A stretch of DNA of 64,000 nt from Bilabrum cf. latius (Eukaryota > Bigyra: Bicosoecida > Bigyra > Bicosoecida), in the NCBI GenBank assembly GCA_965178125.1, contig OZ237737.1, positions 868,001 through 932,000 of the forward strand. The letters run 5' to 3'. Below the pieces are notes generated by a model. The model did not search any database, was not told the origin of the DNA, and saw nothing but the letters and a program-made list of their open reading frames with translations. Numbering within the stretch: position 1 is the first letter of the stretch; each line of letters opens with the position of its first letter. Shown one piece after another: positions 26,409 through 40,196 of the stretch. The position numbers and the translations under genes were made by a program.

Positions 26409-26585
26409 AGCGTTGCTTCCTTGCTCGCCGCAGCAACCTGTGCTGCTTGCTCATGAATCTTCAGGCTGTTGCGACCGAATCGAAGTGAATGATGAAGACA
26501 CAAAGTGCGAAGAAGCGTGTTTGGGAACTTCCTCGAAATAATAAACTAGTTTCTGGGATTCTATTCAAGGTTACAACGCAAGAGT

Positions 26586-29500
26586 ATGTCCTCAAGTACC
26601 ATGGACGGGCTGTCAACCAGCAGGAGCCGCTCCAAGCACAAACGATCGATACTAACTACTTCAACGTCTATGCAACAGAGTTTGGCGAGAGTGGAAGAGC
26701 GCCATGCAGAAGCTTAGAAAACTGCTAAAATCACACAGCTAGCCAATTCTACGCTCGAGACGCACAAAGGGTACCAGTGAGTTTAGCTCTCACACTGCTG
26801 CACACTTGCCTCCAACGGATTCTTCGAGTGACAAAAGGTTGCACCACACTAACTTCCCACTTCCATCAAAATAACGCAGTGGCATCGAATCGGATGTTTC
26901 CATTGCGTTGGGCCATACAGGGGATCGGCTGTCGCACCTTGGGGACCTTGAGGCACGCGTTGCGAGGATGCGCGAGCGACTTCGAGGGACGATCGCACCA
27001 TCTGCGCTTGCTCGAGAGGAAGAGCGGAAAAGAGCAGTGAAGGCATCAAGATTGGATAGACTGAATGGCGTTGCTCCAACGGTGCAGAACCGCGAAGGTT
27101 TGGAGGCACGACACACTCGTGAAGACCAGGAATTCCAAGAGGAGCAGCAGATCGAAGCCGACCTGCAGCAGGGCAAGCTCGAGCTGACAGTGCACGAATC
27201 AATGGACCGAGAATTGGGTCGCTTGACAACTTCGCATCTGACACGAGCGGATGAAGACGCCAGATAGTCCCGCAGCGCCAAGATGGACTCATACGCCCAG
27301 TCTCGCGACCGCCAGAAAGTGCTCCGGATGAAGCAGGCAGAGGCCAGGCGAATGGCGCTGGGCGCGGGCGGCAATGGATTCTAGGCTCCCGGTGATGGCA
27401 TTGTGGCAGGGGCTGCAAAGCAGGTGGCTGGCAGGAGGCAGCGCGCGGCCGGGGGCCCCCTCAAGGGTATCCTGGATCGGCAGCACGCGGGCGGCGTCAA
27501 AGGGAGAGACGGGCCGCGAACCTTCGTCGACGGGAAGGAGAGCGGGCAAGATGGAGACGGTGGGCCCTCCTTGCCTGGTTCCTGGGCCCCTTTGGAGAGC
27601 GTTAGGGAGAAAGGGGCCTTGCTCAGGCCGGTGGCAGGGGGCCAGGGGGCAGCAGTGCACACGCTGTCCTCTGTGGCATTGGCCAGTCGTGCAGCGCTTC
27701 TGATGGCGACCCAGCGCAAGGAGAGGCACACGGAGATACGATTGGACGGAATCGATGGCACGCTTGGGGATGGGCGCAACGTATCTACCGCAGCGCGAGA
27801 CGAAGTCTCCATGGGCCTGCTCGTGGGTGATGCCGCAGCGCGGCGTGAGGCGCTGTTTAGAACCTCCACGGGCCACGAGCAGTTCATTGTGCAGGGGAAA
27901 GATGCGAGTGGAAGCCAGGCACCTCTCGCCACGGCCATTGGCAGGCCAGCCATCACCGGTCAGCTGCGCGTGCTCGCGTCGGGCATGTCTGGCGTGAGGG
28001 GGTCACGGGGCGAGGAGCAGCTTGACCCGTTGGAGGATGGGGCTGGCGACGGGGAGGGGAAAGAAAGCAGCGAGTTCCGACCAGCAGGTGAGGTTGTCCC
28101 TTCGGGTAGGAGCGGTCCTGCTCCCATAGAGCTGGGCCCCGATGGCAAGCCGGTTGGAATCGTTGTGGACGACTCGGCTGTCACACGGAAGCTCCCGCGG
28201 CCCCCTTCCAGGCCGGGTCTGAAGCCGCTGCCAAGCATTCGAACTGATGCAAAGAAGGGAAAAGGGGGTCCCAGTGTCCCAGCTTCAACATCGGCCGCGA
28301 ATTTATCTGCTCTCGAGAAAGGAGGCTTGAGAACTGCCAGCGTGCCTGGCATGCCAAGCGACGTCGGCAGGTCGCAGTCGATGAAGGGAATTGCTCACCG
28401 CCCACGGTCCACTACGGGCCGCCAGGGACTTGGGTTCCAGTTTGGTGGTAAGCAAGGTGGACCAGTCTCTGGCACTGTAGCGGCGGCGTCGGCTGCCGAC
28501 GACCCTGTGCCGTCGGACGCTGAAGCCGCGTCGTCGTTCTACTCCAGCGACAGCGATGGTCCAAGGGAAGGCCTCGATCCAAGAGAGCCCGTGGTGGTTG
28601 AAGAGCCGCAAGACGTCAAAGCAGCCCGATTGGCAATGGTATCTATGGGTCTGAAGAGAGTTGAGAGTTTCGAGCCGCCGATGGCCCCAAGGGACATCCG
28701 CGTGGTGGAAGTGGGGCACGATTTTCTGAGGCTGGAGTGGCAGCCGCCTGCCTTCGATGGTGGTTCCCCTGTGTACGACTACATTATCAGGTACGCAATG
28801 GTTAAACCGGAAACAGAGGAGGAACGGCGGAAGAGAAAGCGCAAAGAGAGGCGAATGCGATCGGCTGGGGAGGTTGTAGCGGACGCTGGCCCACAGATCA
28901 TCGAACCGCCACCACTGTCAACCACACGCTGGATCCTTGCCGACGATGCAATTGCCTCATCAGGCTTTACTATTGAAGGCCTTAGACCCGGCCTCGAGAT
29001 CTTTGACATCCGTGTGTCGTGCAAGACCGTGTTCGGTGGTGAGGGCGAACAAAGCGACCCCCTGCCCGTCGTGGTGCGCACACTGGACATGAACTTGCCT
29101 CTGCTGCCTTCCCCCGGATAGTTTAAGGTGATGAACGTGACAAGTCGGTCCTTTGACGTGGAGTTTGAGTATCCCTTTTTTCTCGAGGGGTAGACCGTCT
29201 CTGAGTTTGTGATCGAGTATGAAGAGCACAGCGCGACCATAGGACACGACGCCACGCCGCTAGATTCCATCAAGCGCAAGATACACGTGACTGCGCCCAA
29301 GTGGCCAAAGTGGTGGACACTGTAGGCCGAGACGCAGCAACGGGTTGCAAACGGGCAGCAGATCGAGTCAGCCCGCTCCAGCGACACTGAAAATGCCCCT
29401 GGCGGCATGGACGGGTCTGTGTTTGGCTTCAATCCATCCATAGCTAGCTCTGGATTCGGATCGGATGGTGCTGGAAGTGGGTACGACGATGCGGGACACT

Positions 29501-32500
29501 GGGTCTCCGGAACGCGGTACGGACGCAGACCAACTAGGCCCTGGCACCAGGTGAAGGCGGCAGACCTGATCATCCGGCACACAGTCAAAGGCTTGCGCGG
29601 AAACTCTCGCCACACTGGGATAGCCGTGCATTGCGTTTCTGCAGAGAGTTCAAAACCCGGTGAGAGCACCCTGCAGGTAGAAGAGGTTGTTACAAAACCG
29701 CCATCCAAGAGACAGAGCATCATTGCTGAGCTCAAGCGAATCAAGGTGATTCGAGGCGTCGCAGAGTAGCAGGCAGCGCAGGAGGGTGAGGAGGCCCAAA
29801 CTCTCATGGTTGACACAAGTCTCCTGACGAACGCCTTGCAGCGGGTGGAGCTGTCTGAGTACGAGAAGCGACTCAAGGAAGAACTAGCCAAGAAGCACGC
29901 TGATCGCGAAGACGGCGAGGACAGTGACGAGTCTGCGATTGCGGAGGAAGCCATGAGCGTTGACGGCAGCGTAGGCTCGGCTCATTACAGGCCAGAGTAG
30001 GCTGATGCTGGAGGTCTTGCTGAGCACCAGCAAAAGAGGAAACGAGGCCTTCAGCCGCTCAAGCTGGCTGATGGGTCCGCTACTAGCCCGCTAGCTCGTA
30101 GTGCTAGTCCGGCAGGGGGAGGTCTCGGCATAGCTGCACCTAGTCTCGAACTCGCTGAGCCATCGAGCCCATCCCCTACCCGCAGCCGCCGCACTGTGCC
30201 CGACTTATCGTCGCCATTAGCAGCTGCTGCACGGAGTGCAAGTGGCCCGGTTGTTGCCGAGTCTTCAATCCCGAGACCTGACTCGCAGCATGGATCTGCC
30301 AGGGCCGGAAGTGCCGCAGGAAGTGCAGCCTCCAGCGTGGAAGGCAGCGGTTCCGTGCCCCGGCTTCTCGGAGAGCCGCCGGTGCCCAGCCTTAAGGAGC
30401 CTTCTGCAGCCAAGTTTGGAGGTAGTGGGGATCTGAAGCCGTCAGCAAGGAGTGACCGGTCACTTCCGACAGATATGGAACGCTAGACCGGATCTACCAC
30501 CAGCGATGGACGAAGTGGCTAGGCCGCGTCATCCATGATGGCTGGCCGCCCGAGCACAGCTCCGTCGGGGGTGGTGCAGGAGCCATCAACGGAGCTCGGC
30601 TCGGATGTATCAATGCCGAGTATAGGACGGACTTCTGACAAGCCGATGAGGTCCGCGCTGCGGTCTAGCAGCAAGCCAAAGCGCAGAAGGGGTTCAGCGG
30701 TAAGTTTCGCCGGCGCTCCAATGTCCTCGGGAAGAGAAGAGCCACCAGGGACGCCTCCAATTCGCGGGGCGTCGCAAGCGGCTGGTGGCTCGCAAAGAGC
30801 GGTAAGCCCAATAGCACCGGGCTCTGCACTGTCGCAGCGATCGATAGGCTCTGTTGCCAAAGGACATATCGATGAGCATGTGGCCAGAAGCCAGAGCCCC
30901 GGAACTCCTAAGAAAAGGTCTAGGCGTGGAAGTGCCAATTCTATGAGTTTCTCTGTGCTGGCCGGATTCCGCCCGGGAACCGCCGAGTCTGAGGGTTCCG
31001 AGCTGGCTGGTGCCCTCCACTCTAGGAAGAAGCGCGCACGTAAAGGGCATCGCCGCCAGTCCGCCAAGACACGCAAGCTTATGGATGATGCTGAGCATTA
31101 GAATATGCTTCGGCGCGAACTGGAGCAGCACAAACGAACCGCCGAGAGAGAGCGCCGCAAGAGGCAGAGGCAGAATGTGCTGGAAGGCAGGCAGCCCGCC
31201 ACTTGGCTTACCGAAGAGCAGCGCCGGTACCTGAGAAAGAAACGGTAGTATGAGTACAGAATTGCCGAGTTGCAAAGATCACTCGATGCGGCTGCGGCCC
31301 GCCAGCATGCTGCCAAAGAGGTAGTCAGTGAAATGACGAGCAAGAGCGTGCGCGAGAGAAACCGCTTGTCACTCGTACTCACCGAGCTGACCAGAGTGAG
31401 TTCGCGGCCGGCGGACGAGCTCATCATGTCTTCCATTCGTACGGGTGCTCCCCAAGAGTTCGCTGCTTTGGAGCTGGGCCGCTAGCTAGCCGATGAGTGC
31501 GTCATGCTCAGAGGCGTGCTGTTGGCAAGATAGCGGAGGCTGTGGGCTGCCCAGCAAGACCTGAAAGACTCCTCGGCGAGAGTCATTGTATTCAGTGAGG
31601 CAGTCGGCCTGAGAAGAAGCCGCTTGCAACAGTTGACCAAGCGTGCATAGTTATCAAAGCGCATGCGTGGCGGGCTTAGCATGGGTGTCTTAAAAGAGGG
31701 GCTTGGTGCCGTGCTCCAGGATGCTGCAGATCTAGAGGGCGGGAGTGATGCTCTGCCATCTGCTCGATCGGTCGGGTCCGTGGGATCAAGTGGCAGCCGT
31801 AGTACGCTAGTGCCAAAGGAGAAGTCCAAGGCTGAAGCGCTCGCAGATCGCAAACGGGCAGTTCGTCGAATGCCACCAGTGGAGAAACGGAGACTGCTGC
31901 GGCAGTTTATGGACATTTGGTCTTCCGTTGCAATGTACAGCAAGCAGGACAAGCAGAAGTTGCGTGCTGTTATTCGAAAGATGATCCAACGCTGGCTTGC
32001 CAAGTCCTTCAGGTAGTGGCTGGCTTTTGCTCGGGAGGTGCGAGACGATTGGTGGGCCCCTGGTGTTGGACAGCGAGGCGTGCAGGACGAATCCAAGAAG
32101 CGATCTGCCGCAGAATTCGCTGCTGGGTAGGCCGCTCGTTCAGAAGCTAGACAGCAATCAAGGCTCGAAGCTTAGGAGGACAGCGTTGACCGCCTGGTTG
32201 CGAAGGATAGCTAGCTCCTCGCAAGCACGGGAGAAGATGACTTTGCACTAGTGCCTGTCGATCCAAACGACAGGAGCAAACGAGCAGCGCTCGCAATAGC
32301 CAAGGCGCAGTCCTCAAAGATGGATGGCGCCGTGACCGTGTACAAGCCCCCACCGCAGGCACCACACGACCCGTTTCAAAGACTCGTGGTTAAAATGAGG
32401 AGACGGATTGCTTCGGACGCTCTAGCTCTCATGAAGGCAGGAATCAACCCTGAATCAGTGGCAGGAAAAGGGACTATTCATCTTGCGCGAGCACAGGCAG

Positions 32501-35500
32501 GCCGAGAGGGCATCGTCGGTTTGACCGCGCAAATACTCGACGAGATCGCTGCACGCGACCAGGATCTGCAGCGCCAGCAAGCCTCGGAGCGTTGGAGGGA
32601 CCCAGCGGATGCACAGCGAGCTGCGAACGCGAAGGCTCAGGAAATTGCTGCGAAGGAGCCTGCAACGACGCCCCAGGCTGCGATCGCTAGGCTGCTTGGC
32701 TTGCCACAATCGTCCGCAGCCACCCGGTCCAAAGGTGGCAGCAGTGCCGGAACTTTGTCAGTCCTACTTGCGCTGGGGGGTAAGCAAAGCTCGGGTAAGA
32801 CTGGAGATGAAGAGGCCAGTGCAGTGCTCACTCGTATTGCTCAGGACAGGTTTGAACGCTTACAGCAGATTGCGCGCCTAGAGAGCTTGTTTGCTTCGAC
32901 GCCCCGTGATACTGTGCCGCCGCCGCCAGTGCATGGTACATTCGCCGACGTTGATTTTGATAGGGATGACAAGCGAAGGGGTGACATTGCTCTCATCGCT
33001 GGCCGTGCAATTCTACGAATGGCAAGGCGGGTGCATCAGGGGCTCAAGCAGAGCAGCTAGATCTCGGACAATTCCTTAGATCTGGGGCCACAGAACATGT
33101 CTATTGCTTCAAGTGATGTGGAGGGCTCCATCGTTGGCTTTGATCACAACGGCACGGATCCGGTGCTGTCCGCAGACGCTTCTGAGCACGGTACACCGCA
33201 GATGGTGCCGACTGTGCACCACCTCGAATCCATCTCGGTTGAGCAGTCAGAGGCGGTTATCCACGTGGCTGGGCAGGTACTGACTGCCGCAGACATGGCA
33301 GAGGCAGTTGGTTTGGCGGCCCGAGGATCGGCTGTGGTTTAGAACGATGAGCCGACGCAGGATCACCTGCACGGATTGGGTTCGAAACGCAGTGCATTAT
33401 CGAAAGCAAGAATCGGATAGGGCGAACAGCGTCGCCTTGCTGATGCCCCCCAGTATTCGGATGGGTAGTTTCCAGGCAAGCTCAAGGCAGGAATAGTCGG
33501 CGTAAAAGACGAAAGTGAAGAACCACATCCAGCTTTCTAGCACTCCGTGGATTCGCCTGCCATGCAGGCCCTCGTGCCAACCGTCGGTGCTGGCAGCGGA
33601 ATCCGTTCGAAAGGTGGTCCAGTCACGTCGCTCCCTGGCGTTCCGTTCGTACTACATGTAGTGTCTTAGGCTTTCTGGCGCCAGACGAATTCCGAGCGTG
33701 CGCTGCCTGCCTATGGCCGCCTGCTGTCTGCGTCTACATCGGTGATTGCTGAGCTTCGGGCTCGTCAAGCCGAAGCGCATCGCCAGCTGCAGTTGTGCGG
33801 TAGGCGCATCCGCCGCCGAATCGCAATGCAGAAGGCCAAAATGCAGCCAAATTTCGACAAGGCCATGACTTCTCTTCGATCCGTTGTGCACAGGCGTGCT
33901 GGAGCTGAGCTGGAGAACGAAGAGAGTCTGCTAAGCCTTTCCAGAGCCGATACCCTTGAAGGCATCAATGGAGCAATAGATGTAGGGATGCCGGAGTCAC
34001 CCAGGTCTGAGCACCGGCTCACGTCAGCATGGCTGCCCGGTGCCGGTCGCAGCTTGACGCCAAACGTCCGCAAGGCTGCCAGTGTGGCATCCGCGTTCGA
34101 AGAAGATCCCAATGCATCAGTCGTGCAGTCTGAGGCGGGGACTCCGGCGGCTTCCGGTGCGCGGCGATTTGAGTTTGGCACAGCAAGTGCGATGCGCCCA
34201 CAGGGCGGCCAAGCTGGCGGGGCCGACGGCGTTCGTGCTGCTACTGCGGGAGCCACGGCTGTGGTGCACGAAGAAGACTCGAACGGTCTCGCCATACTAC
34301 TGGACATTGAATCATTGCGGCAGGTGCAGCGACTGCTGCGCTCGCGTGTATCTTCTTTGAGGCGTGCGATTGGCCGCGAGGACTACAGGAGGAGGGCCTT
34401 GCAGCTGCGCATTGCTGACTGCTGCGCCCTAGTTGGGCGGATCAACAAGGCCGAGGATGCGTACCGACGGCTCATCACCGTATCGGCAAAGGAAGGCGAA
34501 TGGGAAGGCGTGGCAGTCGCTTCGGAGCGCCTGGCATGCATGCATTTTGGCATGAATATGCCGCTAAGCGCGGGTAAATGGCTACTCCGGGCACTTGACG
34601 CTTGGCGCGCTCTAGCTCGGCGAGATCCGAACGATGTTTTCTACTACCTTCGCACTGTTGATCAAGAGACAGAGGCAGAGTACAGGGAGGCCACCACGTT
34701 TAGAGAGAGGCTGAATCGTGCCACTCGCGGTGGCAAACTTGACGCTGGCCCCATTTCTGACCTTGCTAGCACGCTAGGTGGGGGTGAGCTCGGAGACATG
34801 CAGCCCAAGTGGCCCCCTCCGCTAGGTTTCCCACGACCTCCAGATGGTGTAATTCACCGGCATATGGCTCGGGTACTGAACGCTGCAGAAATGGTGGGCT
34901 TGCTACGCGCTGACCTGCACTTTGTGTCCAGAGCTCGCTCCCTCCGCCGCGAGCTGGGACTTGACCCGAACGACCTGCCTAGCGGTGCAAGGTTCCGAAA
35001 GAAGCACGCATCGCAGGGCGTGTTCATGCTGCCAAAGGGCATGTCTGCGAGGCAAGCCGCTGAGTCCGGACTGGTGCGTGATGCTGTTCGCAAGCAGCAG
35101 GAGGATGCTACCAAGCGAAATGAGTCCGGGAAAGGGCAAGACGGCGAGGATGGCCTAGAGGCTATGCGTGCTTCGGGGTCTATGCTGGGTGGCTCAGACA
35201 ACGGTGCAGGCAACGGCAAAAAGAAGCGCCGGAGCAGCATTGCAGAGCAAGCAGTCAGTGTGATGCAAGCAGCTCAGAGCGACAGCCTGGCAGAGGAATC
35301 TATGGTCAAGGTAAAGAAGGGTGGTATTGCATTGGAACAGGCTGCTTAGAAAGCTTTTAAACAGCTTAGTGAGCTCGAGTAGCTCCTCCACTCCGCCGTT
35401 GCAGAGAGCCTGCCTGATCTTCGCCTCGAGCAGGTGGGGCCTTCAGTACCACCTATCCGGTCCAAGATTAGAGCATGCCGCCGCCGCATCTTGAAAGAGG

Positions 35501-38500
35501 AGCAAGCGCGCATCACAATGCGACGCCGGAGAAAGGAGCTGGGGGAGGCTACTGATGAGGACAAGGCAACAATGAAGGTGCTTCAGTCCACTACAGCCAC
35601 TCATGTGGACATTCCAGTCTCCAACGGAGCACAGATCGCCTCCGAGGCTTCACTGGCGAAGGGCGTTGGAGGTGTTACCATGCAGAGGATGACGATCCGT
35701 CACGCCCGAGCCACACTCTCAGCACGCATCGAAAGAAATGAGCAGGAACGAAAAAGCCTGGACACTCGAATCAAAGCTGCAAGAGTCCGGATTGCGAACT
35801 TGCGCGACACGCTGGGTCAGCTAGAGAAGGATCTTGACGTCAACACATCTGCGCTGGCGACTGCGACTCTGGCAAACCGAGCCGTTCGATCCTTTTCGTT
35901 TTTCTTGGGGAATGAAGAGAGCGACAACGTGATGGGGCGCGGCCGCACCTGGGCTCAAGGCACCGAGGAAGCCAAGCGAGAGATTGTGTGCCCTCGATGC
36001 AAGGAGCGGAATCTGGTGGGTGGCAAGGGCGTAGGCCGGATGCCTGATAAGAAACCGCCGCCGTCGCTGATTGATGGCATATTGGACAAGAGTGATGCTG
36101 CCTAGGAGGCCGGCGACGTCGCCAAGAAACCATCGGGTCTCACAAGCACTGCAAAGAGCTCGGGGGCACGACGAGCCTCGGCCATTGCATCATCCGCAGC
36201 TGCAGCTGGAATCCCCACCTCCAAAGGGCGTGGCGAAGTGCCAGGGTCCAAGGGAACTACTGGTGGTGCATCCTCTGTTGGAGACAGCGCATTGGGCCGA
36301 AACGCTGCAGTTGTGTACGATGACGACGAGAACTCCGAGGCGGACGAGCGAGAAGGGATGGAGGACGGGTCGGTGGCTTGCTGGAACTGCCGGTACTCAA
36401 TCGGAGCAGTTGAACTAGGCCTCGTACCGTACGTTGCATGCGTGCAGGGCAGCGATGTATGCATTCATAGGATCTACAGGACACTTGAAGAGGCCCAGGG
36501 CGAGTACGCCGAGCGCGACATCCGTGAGGCTGACTACTTGGATGGCGCGGCAGATGAAGTCACCATGGCGAAGGATGCCCTCGCACGCCGTGCTGCTCGG
36601 CTGAAGCAGCTCAAGCAGAAGCGCAAGACCCGTATCCAGCAGAGTCGGGCCAAGAAGAAGGATGCTGCCGCTCGGAAGAAGGGCAAGGCTGACTCGAAGG
36701 GTAAACGAAGTCGCAAGAAGAAGGGCAAGGGCGGGAACGATGGTGACGACAGCGATGACTCCTCGTCGTCTAGCGGCAGCGACGGCGACATCCAACCAAC
36801 TGTGCTGTCCAAGTGCGTCAAAATCATTCAGTGTGACTTGCGAGCGATGGACAAGCGCGAAGTCCGTTCGCAAGTTGCTGATGCCAGCGCTGGTGGCAAA
36901 GTTCTTCAGCAGCTGGTTGACTCAGTGCAAAGGGGAGACTAGCGAGCAGTCGCTCGCATGACAGGCGACCGAAGCGTGCTGTACCCAGACGAGAAAGCAG
37001 AAGTGAGCAAGATGGACATCGCAGCAGGCCGCATTGTATTAGATCCCAGTCAGACTTTCAAAAGTATGCTGGATGACTCTAGCGACGATGGTTCCGATGA
37101 AAATGGTGACACTGGGCCTTCGAGCGGGGCAGGCAGTGGTTCTGGACCGCGGGCTGAGTACGGCGGGGGTCCTTCCCGGATCGGCATCAGCGGGCTTTTG
37201 GCAAGCCGCCGACGTGACAAGAAGAGAAAGAAGGCAAGACGGGCGGAAGCGAAGGAAATTCAGCTAAAGAAGCTACAACGAGGCCACAGTCGCGCTGTGA
37301 CCTGCATTGAAATCTCTTCGAATCGGCTGTATACCGGTTCTGCAGACTGCAGCATTCGTGCGTGGAGCTGGCGGGAAGGCAAGTGCTTGGGTGAAATGAC
37401 GGGGCACGGGGGCGCAATCCTTGCACTCTCACTCAGCTCCACTAGAACTACTCTAGCTAGCGGAAGTGCAGATGGGACGATCCGCGTGTGGGACTGTCGC
37501 ACGTTCTAGTGTACCCGAATTATCCGGAAGCACGATGCAGGTGTGACCTGTGTGTCCCTGTGGCACGATATGTTGGCAAGTGGTAGTGCAGATGGAGTGG
37601 TAGGCGTTTGGGACCTGCGCAAGCGCAACATCACAACGGAAGCTGCCATCGCAATCTAGCAGCTCCAGGAGTCGCACAAGAAGATGATTGAAGAGAACAA
37701 GGAGTAGGAGAAACGGGCGCAGCTCGGTCTGTCTGAGCTTCGCAGCGAGCGGTTAAAGGCAATTGATCGCATGAACAGTGCAGAAGGGGACGGCGAAGAT
37801 GAGGCCGAGGATAGCGGAAGCTAGGAAGGCAGCGATGAGGATGATGGCATTGGCCCAAGCAAGAGGGCAATGCGGGATGTAGAGAAGGCCAAAAAGCGTG
37901 CTGAAGAGGAACTGCGGAAGCAGTAGGCCTACAAGCTTGAGGATGATTCTGAAGCGATGGCAATTAACCCGTACAGCAGCGAGACCCCTTCATCCTCGGA
38001 GGACGAGAGCAGCGACACCAGCGACACTGCAGAGGAGATCCTGACAACCGACTCGGAGTTCACACCGGGCCCCGATGGCGTGAAGAAGCGAATCACCATG
38101 CGTCAAAAGGAGCAACGCAAGCTACGACGACTTCTGAAGGGCATGCCGAAACCGCAGCGACCCGGTGCCCGCATCATTTACACGACTCGAGGAGAAGTTG
38201 CTGGCGTTGGATTCAAGGAGTTTACCAAGAATCAGACGTACTACGATAACCTAGAAGCGCTCGCCACATCAAACCCAAAGCTGTTGGCAGAGTAGAAGGC
38301 GATTGCAGTGCAGCGTGGCAAAGACGCAATGCTGGGAGTCCTGGATCCAGAGACGTTGGACCGCCAAGAGAAAGAGGCGCTGGCTGACGCAGAGGAAGCA
38401 AACCGTGACACGCGCACTGCCCTCTTGCAGATTGCAGGAGGTCTGCTTGGTGGATCTGGCTAGCGCAAGGAAGCTCTGGAGCGGTTCGAGCGGATGGAGA

Positions 38501-40137
38501 GAAAACGACGGATCGAGCGGAGGCGCGAAAAAGCCCGACTTCGTCGAGAACGTGCGATCCGCCAAGCCCGCAGGCAGAGGCTGCGCGCACTGAAACGGTA
38601 GCAACGCGAAGCGCAGCGCAAGCTTTCTGAGCTTCGTCGGTTGATGTCGTAGTAGCAGAAAATGCGAGAAGCTGAAGGAGATGGTGTTGTTCGGGTGACA
38701 GCGGAGTCGAAGGGTTTCGATGTTTACATTGGGCACCAGAGCGATGGGCGAGCGATGGTTAAACGACTCGAGCGAAAAGAGCTTCTGCTCGATGTGCACA
38801 CCTGCAGCATTTCCTCAGTGTGCTTGAGAACTCCACAGCTAGTCAGCGGAGATCAGGGCGGCTTTGTCATCATTTGGGACGTGTACAGAGGTGTCCCTTT
38901 GCACGTGGTAGACACACAGCCGCAGACTCAGCTTCCTCGTGGAATCGCTCGCCCAGACCCGATTGCTTTGCGCAAGAATCCGGGAAAGTTGATTGGTGTG
39001 ATCGGTGTCGAGGCCAACCAGCTCGCAAAGGAAGCCGATGAAGACGGAGGGGCATCGAGCGACGAGAACAACGAGGGTCCATCCGGTGCACTTGTTGCTC
39101 GCACTCCGGCCATGAAGCAAGCCTTAGCTATTTTCCATGGCGGGTACAGCATTGCAAAAAGGAAGGAGGCTCAGGCTTCAAAGCATCAAGGTGGGAAGGT
39201 GGTTCCAATGGGCGAAAAGGATGAGACAGCGGGTGTATCCGAGATGTCCACCGACGTCTTGCAGGCAATTCGAGGCTATGATGAGACGGCGATGCTGAAA
39301 GAGGCGGCGATGGACCAACGAATGAACACTCTCAGGGCAGAGAGGGCAATGATGGCTTCCGCACTGACATTTTATCCTGCTGCACTGATTGCAGCGGATG
39401 AAGCAGGCCAAGCGGAAGAGGCACTAATGGAAGAGTACGCTCACATGGCTGGCCCATCTGCAGTGGCAGTCGCACGTCTCAAGGCAAAAACGAAGAAACT
39501 GCCGCCTGCCGAGAGCTCAGAAGGCTAGCAACTGGTTCCTTACTAGTCTCAAGGCTCGGCAAAAGGCGAAGCTGGTGAGACCGAAGCAACCGGTGCAGCT
39601 ATGCTGGCCTCTAGCGGTGTGTCACAGCTGTATGCTAGGCGAAGGGTGGCCATGAAACTCACAGAGGTCACTGCACAAGTAGCTGAGGGTGGTCTTGGCG
39701 TGCTGCCTAACATCTCTAAGGGTGGGCAGAATATTGGTCGGCGCGCCGGTAAGGTTCAGCAACCGAAAGGGTCAACAGCATCAGATCCGTTGATGTAGTC
39801 ATCAAGCGGGCAGGGTACCCGACTTGCAGCGGCCCCGGATCGCCGTTGGCCGATCAGCAAGATCACCATGTCTTCCCGGCGGTATGTGATTGGACTTGGC
39901 CACGGTGTGATCCAGGTGCTAGATGGCACTACTGCTGAGCGACTAGCATCAATTCACCCGGAGCTCGACGAAAGCGCAGAGCAGGATCCAACGTCGATTC
40001 GAGCCGGCGACTTGCGCCTACTTGGCTTAACGTTTGACACGCGCTCAGTCATGGCTAGTTTCAATGACGGCCGCATCAGGCGGTGGAAATTGAACAGCAG
40101 TGACCGCGACGATCTTGTCTTGCTCGATAGAGATTGA
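26586..40137 (+). CDS. 4482-aa coiled-coil / FN3 / TPR-like / WD40 protein
   Basis: Exons are 26586-26776 and 26880-40137. I count 42 in-frame TAGs, no TAA or TGA, and a stop at 40135-40137 (TGATAA). The start is the first ATG after an upstream TGA and there is no signal peptide, so the protein is probably cytoplasmic. Parts: N-terminal charged coiled coil (about 30-240), Ser/Gly-rich linkers, a fibronectin type III domain (about 665-805) followed by a second FN3-like stretch, and long Ser/Pro/Arg-rich disorder. A helical TPR-like segment lies near 2568-2650 (IADCCALVGRINKAEDAYRR). WD40 repeats lie near 3528-3650 (LYTGSADCSIRAWSW, LASGSADGTIRVWDC, LASGSADGVVGVWDL), then a Lys/Arg/Glu coiled coil. 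Further WD-like blades follow (VSGDQGGFVIIWDVY near 4050) and the C-terminus has FNDGRIRRWKL. A scaffold role, possibly cytoskeletal or ciliary, is only a guess; I do not recognise an orthologue. Confidence 0.85.
26777..26879 (+). other. Intron of the WD40 gene
   Basis: Donor GTGAGT, acceptor TAACGCAG, phase 2, 103 bases. It removes an in-frame TAA at 26872-26874 and joins two stretches of the same charged coiled coil (THKGY then HGIESDV). The CGCAG acceptor matches the receptor introns. Confidence 0.7.
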
Positions 40138-40196
40138 TAAATTTGTGAGAAACGTCATCAGTACCCGATGGATTATATGGTAAATTAAGTACACAA

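Noticed and set aside
26489-26728. A 79-codon open frame starting MMKTQSAKK before the WD40 gene
   Set aside because: It overlaps exon 1 of the WD40 gene in another frame; the coiled-coil frame continues across a good intron, whereas this one does not.
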